Positions 53,601-60,098 of a DNA stretch of 64,000 nt are shown one piece after another. The DNA is from Semisulcospira habei. Its lineage: Eukaryota > Mollusca > Gastropoda > Semisulcospiridae. The DNA is taken from contig BTPG01000002.1 of the NCBI GenBank assembly GCA_036245525.1, positions 119,562,582 through 119,626,581 of the forward strand, in the 5' to 3' direction. Each line of letters opens with the position of its first letter. Position 1 is the stretch's first letter. A program made the position numbers and the translations under genes. The notes below the pieces were generated by a model that was not told where the DNA came from, did not search any database, and worked only from the letters and a program-made list of their open reading frames with translations.

Positions 53601-56600
53601 CGTGGGAGGAGCCCTCAGTAGTAGGGGCCCGACGAGACGTAAAAAAGGCTATCCTGCGGCCCACGGCTCTCCAGGGACAAGACGTGTCGACGGCGAGAGG
53701 GCGACGAACGCAGCGAGTCGCGGCGAGGCGACGGGGGGGGCTGGAGCGCGGCGGGCTTCTGTCACGGGGAGAGCGACTGCGATGCTGGGAGCGGGGACGA
53801 CGATCCCTCACTGGCGAACTCCGGAGAGAAGACAAACGCCGCCGAGGGCGCCGGGGCGAGGGAACTGAAAATCAGGAGGGAGCGCGCGACGAAGCGGCGT
53901 GCGAAGAGGATGAGGAGGGTCGAGGGGCTGCGGCCGCGATCGTGGTGTATGGTCCTGTCCTTCCGATGGAGCCCGTCGGACGAGCGAGAGTGTCTGGAGC
54001 TGGTGGTGGAATGGAAGGTGTCGGGTCCGTGGCTGGACTTCCAACGCCGGGGCACAAGTCTCTGCTGGCCGGGCTCAATGAGGCGGTTGCTCTGCCGGCA
54101 TTTAGACCCCTCGGAGGAGTCAGTGGGCTTTCCAAGGAGAGACATACAAGGACTGCCAGTTACTAAGGCATGGCGAAGGCACGATACTGCAGGCCGGGCT
54201 CAGTGAGGCGGGCACACTGCCGGCATTTAGACCCTTTGGAAGGGTCAGCGGGCTTGGCAGTGGACACAGTACTGTGGTAAGCACCTTTGGCGTGTGTCTG
54301 ACGTGTCGTCCGTTCCAAAAGGCCGGGTCGGGTAGGAGCGGTCACTTCTCCGGAAGCGGATGGGGGCGGCAAAGGAGCCATTGATTGATTGATTGTACAT
54401 TGCTTAACGTCCCGACAGCAACAAGGCTTTCTCAGGACGTGCCTGCACTGCTTGTGAAAAAAAACAACCAACTAAACAGAACATTGAATGTATGTCGCCA
54501 GCCGGTCAAACACATTAAATAAACCTAACACTTGGGGCCTAAATAAAGCTAAGACCATTTAGCAACACACATCCAATATCAAGAGCTACAGGCAGTGCAG
54601 ACAGTAGGGAGAGTTTAAAAAAGGCAAATACAGGTGAATGGACCTCGGGTAGACAGAAACACATGCCCCAGAATAGAGAGAAAACCCCACCCTGTGGGGC
54701 TGACCAGGGTGACCCTGGGAACTAAAAAATACCTAACCCCACCCAAGTCCCCCAGGGCAGACCCGGGTGGGGTAGCAAAGGAGCCAGTCGGTCGCTAGCT
54801 GGAACAGGGCACTCGTGCCGGTAGAACTCCAAAGGTGAGACCACCGTAGCTCGAGCCAGGACGAGCTGACATCACAGTGGTGGTCCAAGGAGCAGCCAGC
54901 ACAGGGGAGGCAGACCGCATGGTCATCCGTCGGCCACTGGGAGTCGCCACACAGAGAGCATGTAAGCACCTGGAAGCTGCAACATACATCGCTAGGCGAC
55001 CAAGCGTGGGCACCCAGACCTGCCAACCCATACACGGTTATGGGAGTAGTATTTTGGACAAGTGGGAGTAGTTTTGGAGAGTCAAGAGTAGTTTAACGCG
55101 CAAGTTGCTAAGGTGGCAATGCTTTATTCAGTTCAGATAAACAGGCCATTGAATCATATAGTGTGCGATGCCAAACACATCTTTACACACGAATGAACCT
55201 TACGAGTTCACCCCTAAAAACAGTTGAACGGATTAAGTTCAACAAATCCACAGAAAACCTGTGATACCTACTCATACTCATAGTGTTTAAAAAAGGACAC
55301 AGACATCAAATCTCTACCTCCTTTGAAGTGACCAAAGGGATATCTAAATGACACCCCGAAAACAGGGGGAGAAGGAGAGTGGAGAAAATAAAAGGTGGAG
55401 GGGAAGGGGAAAGGAAATGTGAAAAAGGGAGAAAAAAAAAAAATAGCGCAATGATGGAAAATTGTCCGACACGAAAGTTGAACCCACAAACACTAGGATA
55501 CAACTCCATGCGAGCATCCTACCGAAAGTGAGCCAACGACCTACTGTGACAAGTCAGTAGGAAAGCCCTAGAGCTATCAATCTTAATCCTCAGCCAATAC
55601 GGGGAATAGGATTAAACGGAGATCGAGATACGTGCAGCAGAAAGCTACACTAAATTTTCATCTCCATGGTTTGGTCCGCTGACGATGAGGAGTACCCGTG
55701 TGGCTGTCAACTCCGATGTCAACTCCGATCACCCTGTCTCAAACCGACCCTATCTCAGACCGCCATACCGGCAATTCAAAGCAAAACGTCCTCGAAACAC
55801 ACATGAACTAGACATACAAATTCAGACTGACTTGTGTTGCTCCAGTGTGTACGGTCGGCCGATAAACAGGCCATTGCATCATATAGTGTGCGATGTCAAA
55901 CACATCTTTACACATCGATTCCGGCTCCTTTCTCTTCAGCATGGTTCAGACCGTAGTTTATCTGACGCACTTTCTGAATAAAATGATGCACGCTGGGAAA
56001 CCCGGAAGTTCGCTCCGCTCATTCTCATTGGCCCCAACCGCATGTTCTTACCAACTACAAACCGAAAACAACACGAAAATTTTTGGGGGTTATTTTTTTT
56101 TTTCTTCAGCGTAGAATTTCATTAATGACCGTAGTAGCATAGTATTGGGAACGTTGGCGTAGGAAAATACGGCGAAAGGGTAGTGGTTGGCAGGTCTGGG
56201 CACCTGAGAGCATAATACCAGGGACAAGAGGTGCCTCTGGTCGAATCAACAGCAACACATGTCCGACACAACACGCTAAAAAGGCGAGGGCACAAGGGAC
56301 CACGTCAAGCTAAGACAATCGTCGAGCACACAATGGTACAATAAAGTACAAACGAAATGAAGCGCCGCTGACCAACGGTGGCACTAAGGGGCCCCGCCAA
56401 GCTAAGACGAGCGTCAGGCGCGCAATGGTACAACAAAGTACAAGCAAAACGTAGTGCCGCTGAACAATTGGCGCTAGCCACCCGCTAACGGCGAGGGCAC
56501 GAGGGGCCCCGCCAAGCTAAGACGAGCATCGGGCGTGCAATGGTACAACAAAGTACAAGCAAAACGTAGCGCCGCTGAAGAATTGGTGCTAACCACCCGC

Positions 56601-57552
56601 TAACTGCGTGGGCACGAGGGGCCTCGCCAAGCTAAGACAAGCGTCGGGTGTCAGAAAATATGACGTATGAAAGAGAAAACAAGGTGCCCGAGGTGCAGCT
56701 GGGGCCCGGCTCGGGGCCCAGCCGAGGGCTGTTACCGCTACCTTACCTCTCCAACGAAGCGGGGACGGGGGGGGAGGGGAACCTCCAAAACACCGGCCCG
56801 TCACAAGGTGGGAAGCGGGCCACACCAGGCAGGCGCAGAAGAGGCAATGGTAGCCCAGGCAAACGAAGCCCCCTCAGCAGGAACCCGCAGGAGAGAAGCC
56901 CTGCAGCACAGGCAGAGGAGAACACGAAGTCCCGAAGTCGCGTAAGCAAGATGACCGGTCACCGGTCGAAGCACACAGGTAGAGTCTCAGGCTAATGCTG
57001 AACACGTCTTCACAGCGCGAGCTAAGTATTCCGACTGGTTGGTCTACCACATGACCCGGAACTGGTAGGGCAGGACGGGAGACAACTCTCGGCCCCTCTG
57101 GGGGTTCCCCGAGTGCCTCCCGGGTTGTGTTGTAACACAATGGGTTCTTGGGCTAAAATTGAGCAAGTACTAGACACTTCCTATTAGTCATGTCATCGGT
57201 AATGTTTTTGAGGAAACAAACTATGCCTCTGTTGCAGCCGTGTAACAGTTACTTCTCCTCAGCAGTGAAAAGGTTGCAGGAGCTACAAACCATATGCTTT
57301 TAATCTTGCACTGATGGCTTGAAGTTGATATTACCACTGGCAGCATGCATTGTGTTCTTTCAGTCTTCACATCTCAGACCTAATTATCACTTAGGGATGA
57401 ATTCTCTTCAACATCCATACCTTTCTTCATCCAGTCAGAGATCCAGGACAAGAGCTGCACATCCCTGGGAGGCCAAAAGTGGAAAAAGCGCCCCCTTATC
57501 TCCCCCTTGGTCAGACGCTCCACTCCTGCTAGCAACTCTTCCGCTGTTGTGC
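26857..57552 (-). CDS. Unnamed gene, last four exons; peptidase-like
   Basis: Four exons separated by phase-1 introns join in frame: 57421-57552, 39778-39879, 33272-33451, 26857-27062. Together they encode about 203 residues and a TGA stop. Visible patterns are GRFFHFWPPRDVQLLSWISD, VPDAWHHQMVYGVGPRG running into VYLTNPLE, LLVRRQDVVSRF and SHIRIPAVYRAGIALYV. The W-H-H-x-M-V-Y-G-V...V-Y-x-x-N-P pattern is what the His and Asn/Asp part of papain- or C39-like cysteine peptidases looks like, but the Cys half would be upstream and I do not recognise the family. Introns are 6.2, 6.3 and 17.5 kb long and full of transposons. The gene lies tail to tail with the channel gene. Coding status is supported by consistent splice phases; function is a guess. 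Confidence 0.75.
27235..28444 (-). pseudogene. RTE LINE RT core and C-terminus
   Basis: This is the downstream half of the interrupted LINE. It resumes with QTGFRKNRSCTDQIATLRII, then SPLYVNFVDYEKAL, DLDFADDLALL (catalytic box near 28020) and, in the frame open at 27235-27633, INSCLRRILKIHWPEKISN and GKRKRGRPRNTWRRDL. Several frameshifts separate these motifs, so the copy is inactive even without the insertion. Confidence 0.82.
28949..29338 (+). mobile_element. SINE-like element, copy 1, (ATCA)n tail
   Basis: A perfect 15-base duplication ttaaaataaattatc (28934-28948, 29339-29353) brackets 390 bases that begin cta-cccgggtctg and end gtacaatcaatcaatca. Near-identical copies with their own duplications lie at 44161-44547 and 54381-54774. 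No tRNA-like A and B boxes are visible. It lies inside the hAT-like element. Confidence 0.88.
29610..29692. repeat. (GT)n microsatellite
   Basis: About 40 GT dinucleotides inside the hAT-like insertion. Confidence 0.9.
30588..32345 (-). pseudogene. RTE LINE endonuclease and RT fingers
   Basis: The open frame starts MTSCGESRKSSEAT at 32345. AP-endonuclease motifs: GTWNVKTMYQ, SEARWTQSG, IVMGDFNAKIG, ENQIDHICIS and GADHHLLTLR. A long basic linker leads to the first RT motif GKAAGPDGITAESL. The frame drifts after about 30700 (frameshift) and is cut by the hAT-like insertion at 30580-30587, within the segment that should read into AGFRKxRS. Confidence 0.85.
32596..33271 (-). other. Intron sequence between exons y and z
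   Basis: A half hairpin of the AGATCC family lies at 32815-32855. A short repeat-like segment with cagatatcagccacagcggg is at 33165-33190. Nothing coding was seen. Confidence 0.5.
33272..33451 (-). CDS. Unnamed gene, exon y
   Basis: 180 bases between ttacag and gtgagt, phase 1 on both sides. It encodes VYLTNPLEIVPEDMMMEQLS, VLLVRRQDVVSRF and a segment ending MNVLG. The Asn in LTNP follows the exon-x histidine at the spacing expected of a His-Asn pair. Confidence 0.78.
33508..33721. mobile_element. TTAA-flanked 206-bp hairpin element
   Basis: TTAA at 33508-33511 and 33718-33721. Ends are ctcatttaaccagacg and caggtctgaatggg. The internal arms (ggagatggattgaccatgat and complement) are nearly perfect around ggcgccaacaggcgcc. 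This is the full-length form of the GATCGACCATGATA family. DIRS copy 1 begins at its right edge. Confidence 0.82.
34018..34110. repeat. DIRS copy 1 internal complementary region
   Basis: One half is the inverse of the left end (33733-33790), the other half the inverse of the right end (39440-39486). This junction is thought to template circle closure in DIRS replication. Confidence 0.82.
34276..34849 (-). pseudogene. DIRS copy 1 tyrosine recombinase, box A deleted
   Basis: The N-terminal part (LAEFFLWLFAQQNLAP, ITISGYLAMI) and the catalytic part lie in two frames. The C-terminal frame keeps AHEVRAVAAS (HxxR), VGWRTESTFAQFYLRDL with the Trp and the nucleophile Tyr. Compared with copy 4, the segment holding the first catalytic Arg (ATASRGSELHA) is missing between them. 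The enzyme is therefore dead. Confidence 0.82.
34846..35851 (-). pseudogene. DIRS copy 1 RNase H and connected domain
   Basis: The frame at 35663-35851 carries SICTDTSHSGWGVPHS (first Asp). The frame at 34846-35658 carries LSDNSTVVTYIQNQGG, RARHIPGHLNILADSLSR and the DIRS-typical MIDLFATRWNRQLPLF...SIPWDGLVAYAFPP. One frameshift separates them near 35655. Confidence 0.82.
35649..36896 (-). CDS. DIRS copy 1 reverse transcriptase
   Basis: A 415-codon frame. RT landmarks: FYSRLFLIPKPGSKWHPVID, SLDLAEAYLHVPVHP (motif A), FVLNLSPWMFTRI and SNYLDDLLLRNQM with an intact YxDD box, then INRVRLPERQIQKV. It is the only copy in the window with an intact RT core. The start is not defined, since in DIRS elements RT is often translated from an overlapping upstream frame. 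Confidence 0.88.
   Translation of the reverse strand: MAGPTDLSPVSPPIPVGSPVGGRLAHHSGAWRRLFQDDLGILSTISEGLRITFQSPPPLRHSPLWTQVSGEQGKADTLRDEVASLLWKEATEVVSRLDSPAFYSRLFLIPKPGSKWHPVIDLSALNKYILAPRFWMETARALRVAVQPQDFAMSLDLAEAYLHVPVHPTFRRYLRFAFSEVVYQFRALPFVLNLSPWMFTRIIDGVVSRFRQITSSPTSNYLDDLLLRNQMATALEEDRDTLLTLLRQLGLLVNGGKSDLTPSHQFIHLGMEFLTDINRVRLPERQIQKVVDLALQVSRAEVPTAGSPKRGGGPPASRQTQLLPDTTASTPLLVPIVWRSDGPGPCLPFGQISSSAMDGQDLVGVGGSTLLPSTPALHLHGHKPFWLGSSSQHQAAGRRTTQTDTATGWSLRPCG
36880..38906 (-). pseudogene. DIRS copy 1 ORF1 (Gag-like), broken
   Basis: The N-terminus (38740-38860) is a Cys-rich module C-x2-C-x12-C-x2-C-x2-C-x5-C-x2-C followed by RWSHLW. It is followed by two ~35-residue repeats with PKC...AHDG and TPHAQ (38165-38495), a Ser/Arg/Pro-rich middle (37499-37912) and a C-terminal region containing VNASRLPRGRGALRPP. 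Frames change near long G runs at 38598-38632 and 37501-37518, where sequencing slippage is possible. Function in particle assembly is inferred from position. Confidence 0.7.
39330..39486. repeat. DIRS copy 1 right inverted terminal repeat
   Basis: It is the inverse of 33730-33910: the cctagagtcgcc, tgaggtgtacacaacaaa and gggctgaaattggtaagcta segments all match in reverse complement. Confidence 0.85.
39487..41090. other. Intron sequence around exon x
   Basis: Apart from exon x it holds a mariner/pogo-type end (acagtaaaacctgctgt at 40019), a half hairpin at 40615-40650, and a 200-bp repeat at 40850-41060 that has a diverged relative at 59330-59540 (gtctggcc(g/a)tgg, ccgttgg). Confidence 0.55.
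39778..39879 (-). CDS. Unnamed gene, exon x
   Basis: 102 bases between ttatag and gtgagt, phase 1 on both sides. It encodes AVPIATLNLQLGV and VPDAWHHQMVYGVGPRG. The two adjacent histidines include the candidate catalytic residue. It lies just outside the right end of DIRS copy 1. Confidence 0.75.
41091..41929. repeat. ~210-235-bp direct repeat flanking a LINE fragment
   Basis: 41091-41326 and 41717-41929 share ggctttggcccac, tagtttcaacggctacgcgt, ttgccgtttccagcagtgtg and aagtgtttaattcgcttcca. The second copy lacks about 25 bases. Between them lies an RTE fragment; the second copy runs straight into DIRS fragment 5. Confidence 0.82.
41433..41618 (+). pseudogene. RTE-type LINE 3' fragment
   Basis: Encodes QGKRRVGRPKTTWRRS and WGELKKAAQNRVRWRTVAEA, the RTE C-terminus, then a stop and an (AAGC)n tail. 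It is similar to but distinct from the LINE at 27226-32583. Confidence 0.8.
41930..42297 (+). pseudogene. DIRS fragment 5 tyrosine recombinase C-terminus
   Basis: Encodes RSTYKDLSPDGDRRLQIHAH, EVR (HxxR), then VGGRAESTFTRFYLRDL. The conserved Trp is Gly, though the Tyr is kept. Stop TGA after GVNY. Everything upstream of about 41930 is missing. Confidence 0.82.
41930..42695 (+). mobile_element. DIRS fragment 5, plus strand, recombinase end only
   Basis: It starts inside the recombinase and includes an internal complementary region (42347-42432) and one ITR body (about 42433-42640). It points toward minus-strand copy 2 and shares the terminal segment with it. Confidence 0.75.
42900..43910 (-). 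pseudogene. DIRS copy 2 tyrosine recombinase
   Basis: FATAARVSKLHALSARP (box A Arg retained) lies in the frame 43386-43610. HKVRAMAA and VGWRAESTFA lie in another. An in-frame TGA directly precedes FYLRDL, just before the catalytic Tyr. The N-terminal VEFFLWLFANQLGTNYLAMI is at 43600-43795. Confidence 0.8.
44161..44547 (-). mobile_element. SINE-like element, copy 2
   Basis: An 11-base duplication cgcactgtagg (44150-44160, 44548-44558) flanks 387 bases oriented opposite to copy 1, with the ttgattgattgattg tail at the low end. It splits the DIRS copy 2 coding region. Confidence 0.88.
44549..45306 (-). pseudogene. DIRS copy 2 RNase H region
   Basis: WLELKAVWQALIAWESRLRH, LVLSDNATVVAYIQKQGRTR and VRARDIPGLLHV are present; the expected PGH is PGL. 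Further motifs (RSLSLSLPWDGLIAFAYPPT) continue toward 44510 across the SINE. Several frames are used. Confidence 0.78.
45440..46033 (-). pseudogene. DIRS copy 2 reverse transcriptase joined to ORF1 remnant
   Basis: AVNLDLSDAFCSSPGTPSPG (motif A region) and FTYLGDLLLRNQSE are seen. The YxDD box has become YLGD, which removes a metal ligand. Upstream, RT fingers are missing and the frame passes into ATSCELVLWDASCAAA, which matches ORF1 C-terminal sequence of copies 3 and 4, so an internal deletion fused the two. Confidence 0.8.
46237..47126. mobile_element. Pogo/Tigger-like non-autonomous DNA transposon
   Basis: TA at 46235-46236 and 47127-47128 flank 890 bases with ends cagtggagtcc and ggactccactg. 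Subterminal (c)ttaacacgaa(t/c) units recur at both ends. No transposase frame is recognised; an 83-codon frame at 46772-47023 is featureless. It is inserted in DIRS copy 2. Confidence 0.82.
47130..49200 (-). pseudogene. DIRS copy 2 ORF1 region with degenerate repeats
   Basis: GC-rich DNA in which a segment with gagcggg(c/a)gc, (g)tccagcagtct(c/t), ggtacttgtcactg and cctgtgctgg recurs near 47650, 47935, 48175, 48325 and 48500. The ORF1 N-terminal Cys module is legible at about 48950-49030 (TCTCGDFQWLRDEHAVCLP) but lacks several Cys. No long open frame remains. A small SINE-like tail is at 47150-47200. Confidence 0.55.
49742..50206. other. Intron sequence between DIRS copies 2 and 3
   Basis: About 260 bases (49742-50000) look like the 3' end of a minus-strand element (AATAAA in reverse at 49751). 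The remainder has no recognisable feature. Confidence 0.4.
50522..50612. repeat. DIRS copy 3 internal complementary region
   Basis: ggtaagtatttttcgaaaaa...agagaaaaattaat is the inverse of the left end; ttgtttcatcaaaaacatta...gacatgac is the inverse of the right end at 57187-57220. Confidence 0.85.
50729..51370 (-). pseudogene. DIRS copy 3 tyrosine recombinase C-terminal half
   Basis: HAVRAIATSA (HxxR) lies in the frame 50729-51034. A one-base loss near 50860 shifts the frame before VGWKTESTFARFYL, which is legible in the next frame with Trp and Tyr intact. Box A (TAARVSELHVLSA) is likewise in a shifted frame near 51280. Confidence 0.8.
51389..52630 (-). CDS. DIRS copy 3 RNase H and recombinase N-terminal segment
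   Basis: A 413-codon frame running through LVLSDNTTVVSYIQKQ, RARHIPGHLDVLGDSLSR, MIDLFATRWNHQLPLF, WDGLIAYAYPPT and on to LADFFLWLFGDQGLAP, VTIRGYLSMIVDTYRHLG of the recombinase core-binding domain. It shows that RNase H and recombinase domains can lie in one continuous frame in this family. The frame stops before box A. Confidence 0.85.
   Translation of the reverse strand: MVLGGHFLARLGSPPGLSAPAALPLCRCKSSGWGAQLLPRFLMTSGSWPPELADTHINWLEMQAVWQALMVWEAHLHHQELLVLSDNTTVVSYIQKQCRTCSPDLCMLLYRLMRWCEDRSISCRARHIPGHLDVLGDSLSRRRQFLHTESTLRGDIFLIIWDRWEAPMIDLFATRWNHQLPLFVYPIPDPLTWVVDAPPIPWDGLIAYAYPPTVLVPKVLLKLRGCDAAVLLVAPFLWNHSWTTDLLSLATGPPPAAAYAEHHAQATPPAAVPPVPGAAPPSRLKIVWQALTSRGFSSAAVEAIATAHRPLTRSVYEGKWRVLCAGCDAQCLSRTELTIHQLADFFLWLFGDQGLAPVTIRGYLSMIVDTYRHLGHPDLSDCKDLADLMTHFGLQRPVPRSLIPCWELPWVLT
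52501..52941 (-). pseudogene. DIRS copy 3 reverse transcriptase, palm deleted
   Basis: SYSRLLVVPKPGRKWRPVSD, VSLDVSDAYLHVP (motif A) are intact, but the next residues jump straight to the segment before RNase H (LQLSLCVDAS). The YxDD motif and thumb are gone through an internal deletion. Confidence 0.82.
52950..54960 (-). pseudogene. DIRS copy 3 ORF1 (Gag-like), broken
   Basis: The Cys-rich N-terminal module (LTCSLCGDSQWPTDDHAVCL, PCAGC, one Cys replaced by Ser) is at 54820-54960. Two repeats KPADPSKGSKCRQCARLTEP and KPTDSSEGSKCRQSNRLIEP follow at 54056-54255, then an Arg/Ser/Pro-rich middle (53458-53835) and a C-terminal part at 53000-53290. Poly-G at 53382-53408 and a SINE interrupt it. 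Confidence 0.68.
54381..54774 (-). mobile_element. SINE-like element, copy 3
   Basis: A 12-base duplication gcaaaggagcca (54369-54380, 54775-54786) flanks 394 bases nearly identical to copy 2, same orientation. Confidence 0.88.
55015..56198. mobile_element. 1.18-kb hAT-like element in DIRS copy 3
   Basis: Ends cagacctgccaacc and ggttggcaggtctg form a perfect inverted repeat (16 bases counting two flanking bases) with ggcacc at both borders. It contains a repeated atatagtgtgcgatg(c/t)caaac segment (55157, 55877) and a minus-strand tRNA-like stretch near 55480-55560. No transposase is present. Confidence 0.72.
56300..56645. repeat. Tandem repeat, ~93-115-bp period
   Basis: aagctaagac(g/a)a recurs at 56306, 56399, 56514 and 56628, and caatggtacaa(c/t)aaagtac at 56331, 56426 and 56538. 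It lies in the presumed 5' leader of DIRS copy 3. Confidence 0.82.
57421..57552 (-). CDS. Unnamed gene, exon w
   Basis: Bounded by a caag acceptor and a gtatgg donor on the minus strand, phase 1 on both sides, 132 bases. It encodes TTAEELLAGVERLTKGEIRG and RFFHFWPPRDVQLLSWISDW. It is the most 5' exon found; none was seen between here and 64000. Confidence 0.75.
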
Positions 57553-59660
57553 CTTGAAACATGAAACAATTTTTAATTTACTGTTTAGTACCAAACAAAC
57601 CCTTTTGCAGCCCTATCAACAGTACAAAGGTCATTTGGACTGCTGATGGGCTGCTAAGGTGCATTTGACAACTCTCACTGTCTCTTGTCACATTCAAGAC
57701 ATGCTGCATTATGCCATGTATCCATATGTATGTAGCACATCTCTAATGAGTTAACCCTTCACTGCCTGTGCTTACTGGATACATCAACTATCCAATCACA
57801 AGAGATATAATCCTTGCAAAATCCCAATGTCCACTGGGGCTCATGAGGATCTATGCCTCTTGCTGGCTCTCTTCACACCCAGCACAATTTTCAGGTATCC
57901 ATTCTGTGACTGTCTCACATTTAGTGCGTGTCCGCTGCAGTAAAAGGGTTGACCACAGTAAGCAAAATACAGGCTGGCTTTAACAGAATGAGTTTAATGT
58001 TCGCAATTCCAAATTAAAGGGCTGTCCCATGAAGACTACATACCGGATCTGGAGAGTGATCGACCTCAATTGTTCAAGGGTGGTGCCAAAATAGATTGGT
58101 GCCACCAGGCACCAAGCTATTCTGGCATCACCCTTGAACTATCATCGCTGATCAGCATCTTGTTATATAGTGTGTAAGGGTTGAATGGAGTTACACTCTG
58201 TGTACACTTTAATTGCTAAATTTGTGCTGCTGAAAACAGCAATTTATCCATGTTTATACAGCTGAAACCTCCTTTGAATGGACACCCCTGTTGAGAAAGT
58301 GGCCATAAACAGCAGGGGACCGTTCACGGGAGGTTTGATGGAAAAGGACCTAGGCATGCTTGTGATAGGAGCATATAGATATAATGCCTCCACCAAAACA
58401 GGACCTCTGCCCACCGCTTCATGCTTCCGTGAAGTGTGATAGATGTACTAGTGATGCTGATGTTTTGTTAGCTTCAGTGAGGAAAGAAAATAAAATTTTG
58501 TTCCTGTGTACTGGTAGGGAGGGAGAAGGAGTGAGGCATGTCGCTGCTTTGTTTGTGTTTTAAATACTGAAATAGAAAAGGTGGTGTAAGAAGGATGTGG
58601 CCCTAACGTGAGCCGGGGTCAATATCCCATCACCATATTGTCTCCATAATTACTGAGCCAAGGCAAAATGCGTTGCACTTTTTAAGGCCTATGTGTTACT
58701 ATTTTATTCTTATCACCATTTTTTCCTCGGTTAAGCACCTGCATGTGTAGCATGGAATCGTTAGTACTAGTAATAGTACTGACTTCACAGTTTGTGGCCA
58801 GCGCATAGAAACTGTTAAGTCACTCATTTCAGCACTAACTGACCACCACTGATTTCGTTCTGATGCCATGATTTGTTTACTTACGGAGCCGTGAAATTAA
58901 TAGATATCCTGAAGAAGCGAATGTCCTGGATACGCATCAGTCTCTAAAAATTACAAACACAAAGATGCGCGTTGGTGCATGTACGCACTATATTCTCATG
59001 AGCCCCTGCAGTCTGCAGAGGCACATGAATCTGAATCAGTCCACAAGTCAATTTCAATTTCAGCAGTTTTATACAACACGCTCTGTATTAGTGTAAGAGA
59101 GCTGGAATGTATATGTAGTCCTGTGGTACAGACACACGCGTTTACGCACGTATGCACTCAGTTCTCATGAGCCCATTCCTTTTGCAGGGGCACGTGAAAG
59201 TATCTGCCAAGTTGGTTGGGGCAAAGCCGGAGAGGTCAAATTTTGGTCACGTCAGAAGATTATATGACCGTGCAGTAAACCGACTCGAAAAAGAGATGTG
59301 AACACGGTTGGGTAGATAGCGCGATCTTTCACACAGCCGCAGGTGAGCCAATGGCATGTCCGTCATTGTGTAATGACACATCTGGCTTTGTCAGAGTGTG
59401 CGGCGGCTGTCTACGTGTAAAGCGAGCTGTCACTGACCTGTCATGCCTGATGGCTTTATATCGCCAGTCTGGCCATGGCCATAAATTTAAGGCATTTTTG
59501 CCATTTTTGGCTTCGATACACTGACCGTTGGCCATGTTCTGCAGGTGACCATACAATCAGGGTACTTAATATAGTAAACATCGTCCGTACATTGCAAAAG
59601 TGACTATAAATGGCAGGTGACTGTAAAATTCTATGACCGTTCAAAAGAGGTTCTACTGTA
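57553..59660. other. Sequence upstream of exon w
   Basis: No further exon was recognised. It has a GCAAGAGGTATAGATCC-type element (57750-57950, ttaacccttcactgcc left end), a fold-back at 58045-58190, a mariner/pogo-type piece (58260-58345), a repeat related to 40850-41060 (59330-59540) and a ttctactgta end at 59651-59660. Confidence 0.5.
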
Positions 59661-60098
59661 AAATTCATTTTTCTCTAAAAGGTATTTTTTCGAAAAATAC
59701 TTACCGATGACATGACTACATGGGAATATCTACTTCTAGGCTCAATTTTAGCCTACTTGCCCGTTGTGTGCCCACACAACCCGAGAGGCACTCGGGGAAC
59801 CCCCCAGAGGGGCCGAGAGTTATCTCCCCATACCTGCCTTACCAGATCCGGTCACGAGACCATTCAGTCTGATACTTCGCTCGAAAGCGGCAAGCGGGGC
59901 AGGAGGGAGGGACATCCGAGTCATGTCATCGGTAAGTATTTTTCGAAAAAATACCTTTTAGAGAAAAATGAATTTATTTCCTCAAAAACATTACCGATGA
60001 CATGACTACATGGGAGAATTGCGATGAGGAGGCGGGTGCCGCCCAAAACTCCCCCAGCAGAACAGCGCCGTTCTCCCCGTCGCACACTCCCGACAATT

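Larger units (their letters stand above)
50261..57220 (-). mobile_element. DIRS retrotransposon, copy 3 (7.0 kb with insertions)
   Basis: Left ITR 50261-50521 and right ITR about 57015-57220 are inverse copies (gctcaattttagcc, tgtgttacaacacaaccc, gaggcac, ggaaccccca, accaaccagtcggaata). The internal complementary region is at 50522-50612. It contains a SINE (54381-54774), a hAT-like element (55015-56198) and a tandem repeat (56300-56645). It has split a GCAAGAGGTATAGATCC-type hairpin. Confidence 0.9.

Noticed and set aside
55306..55509. Phe/Pro-rich open frames
   Set aside because: Translation of a G/A-rich low-complexity stretch inside the hAT-like element.
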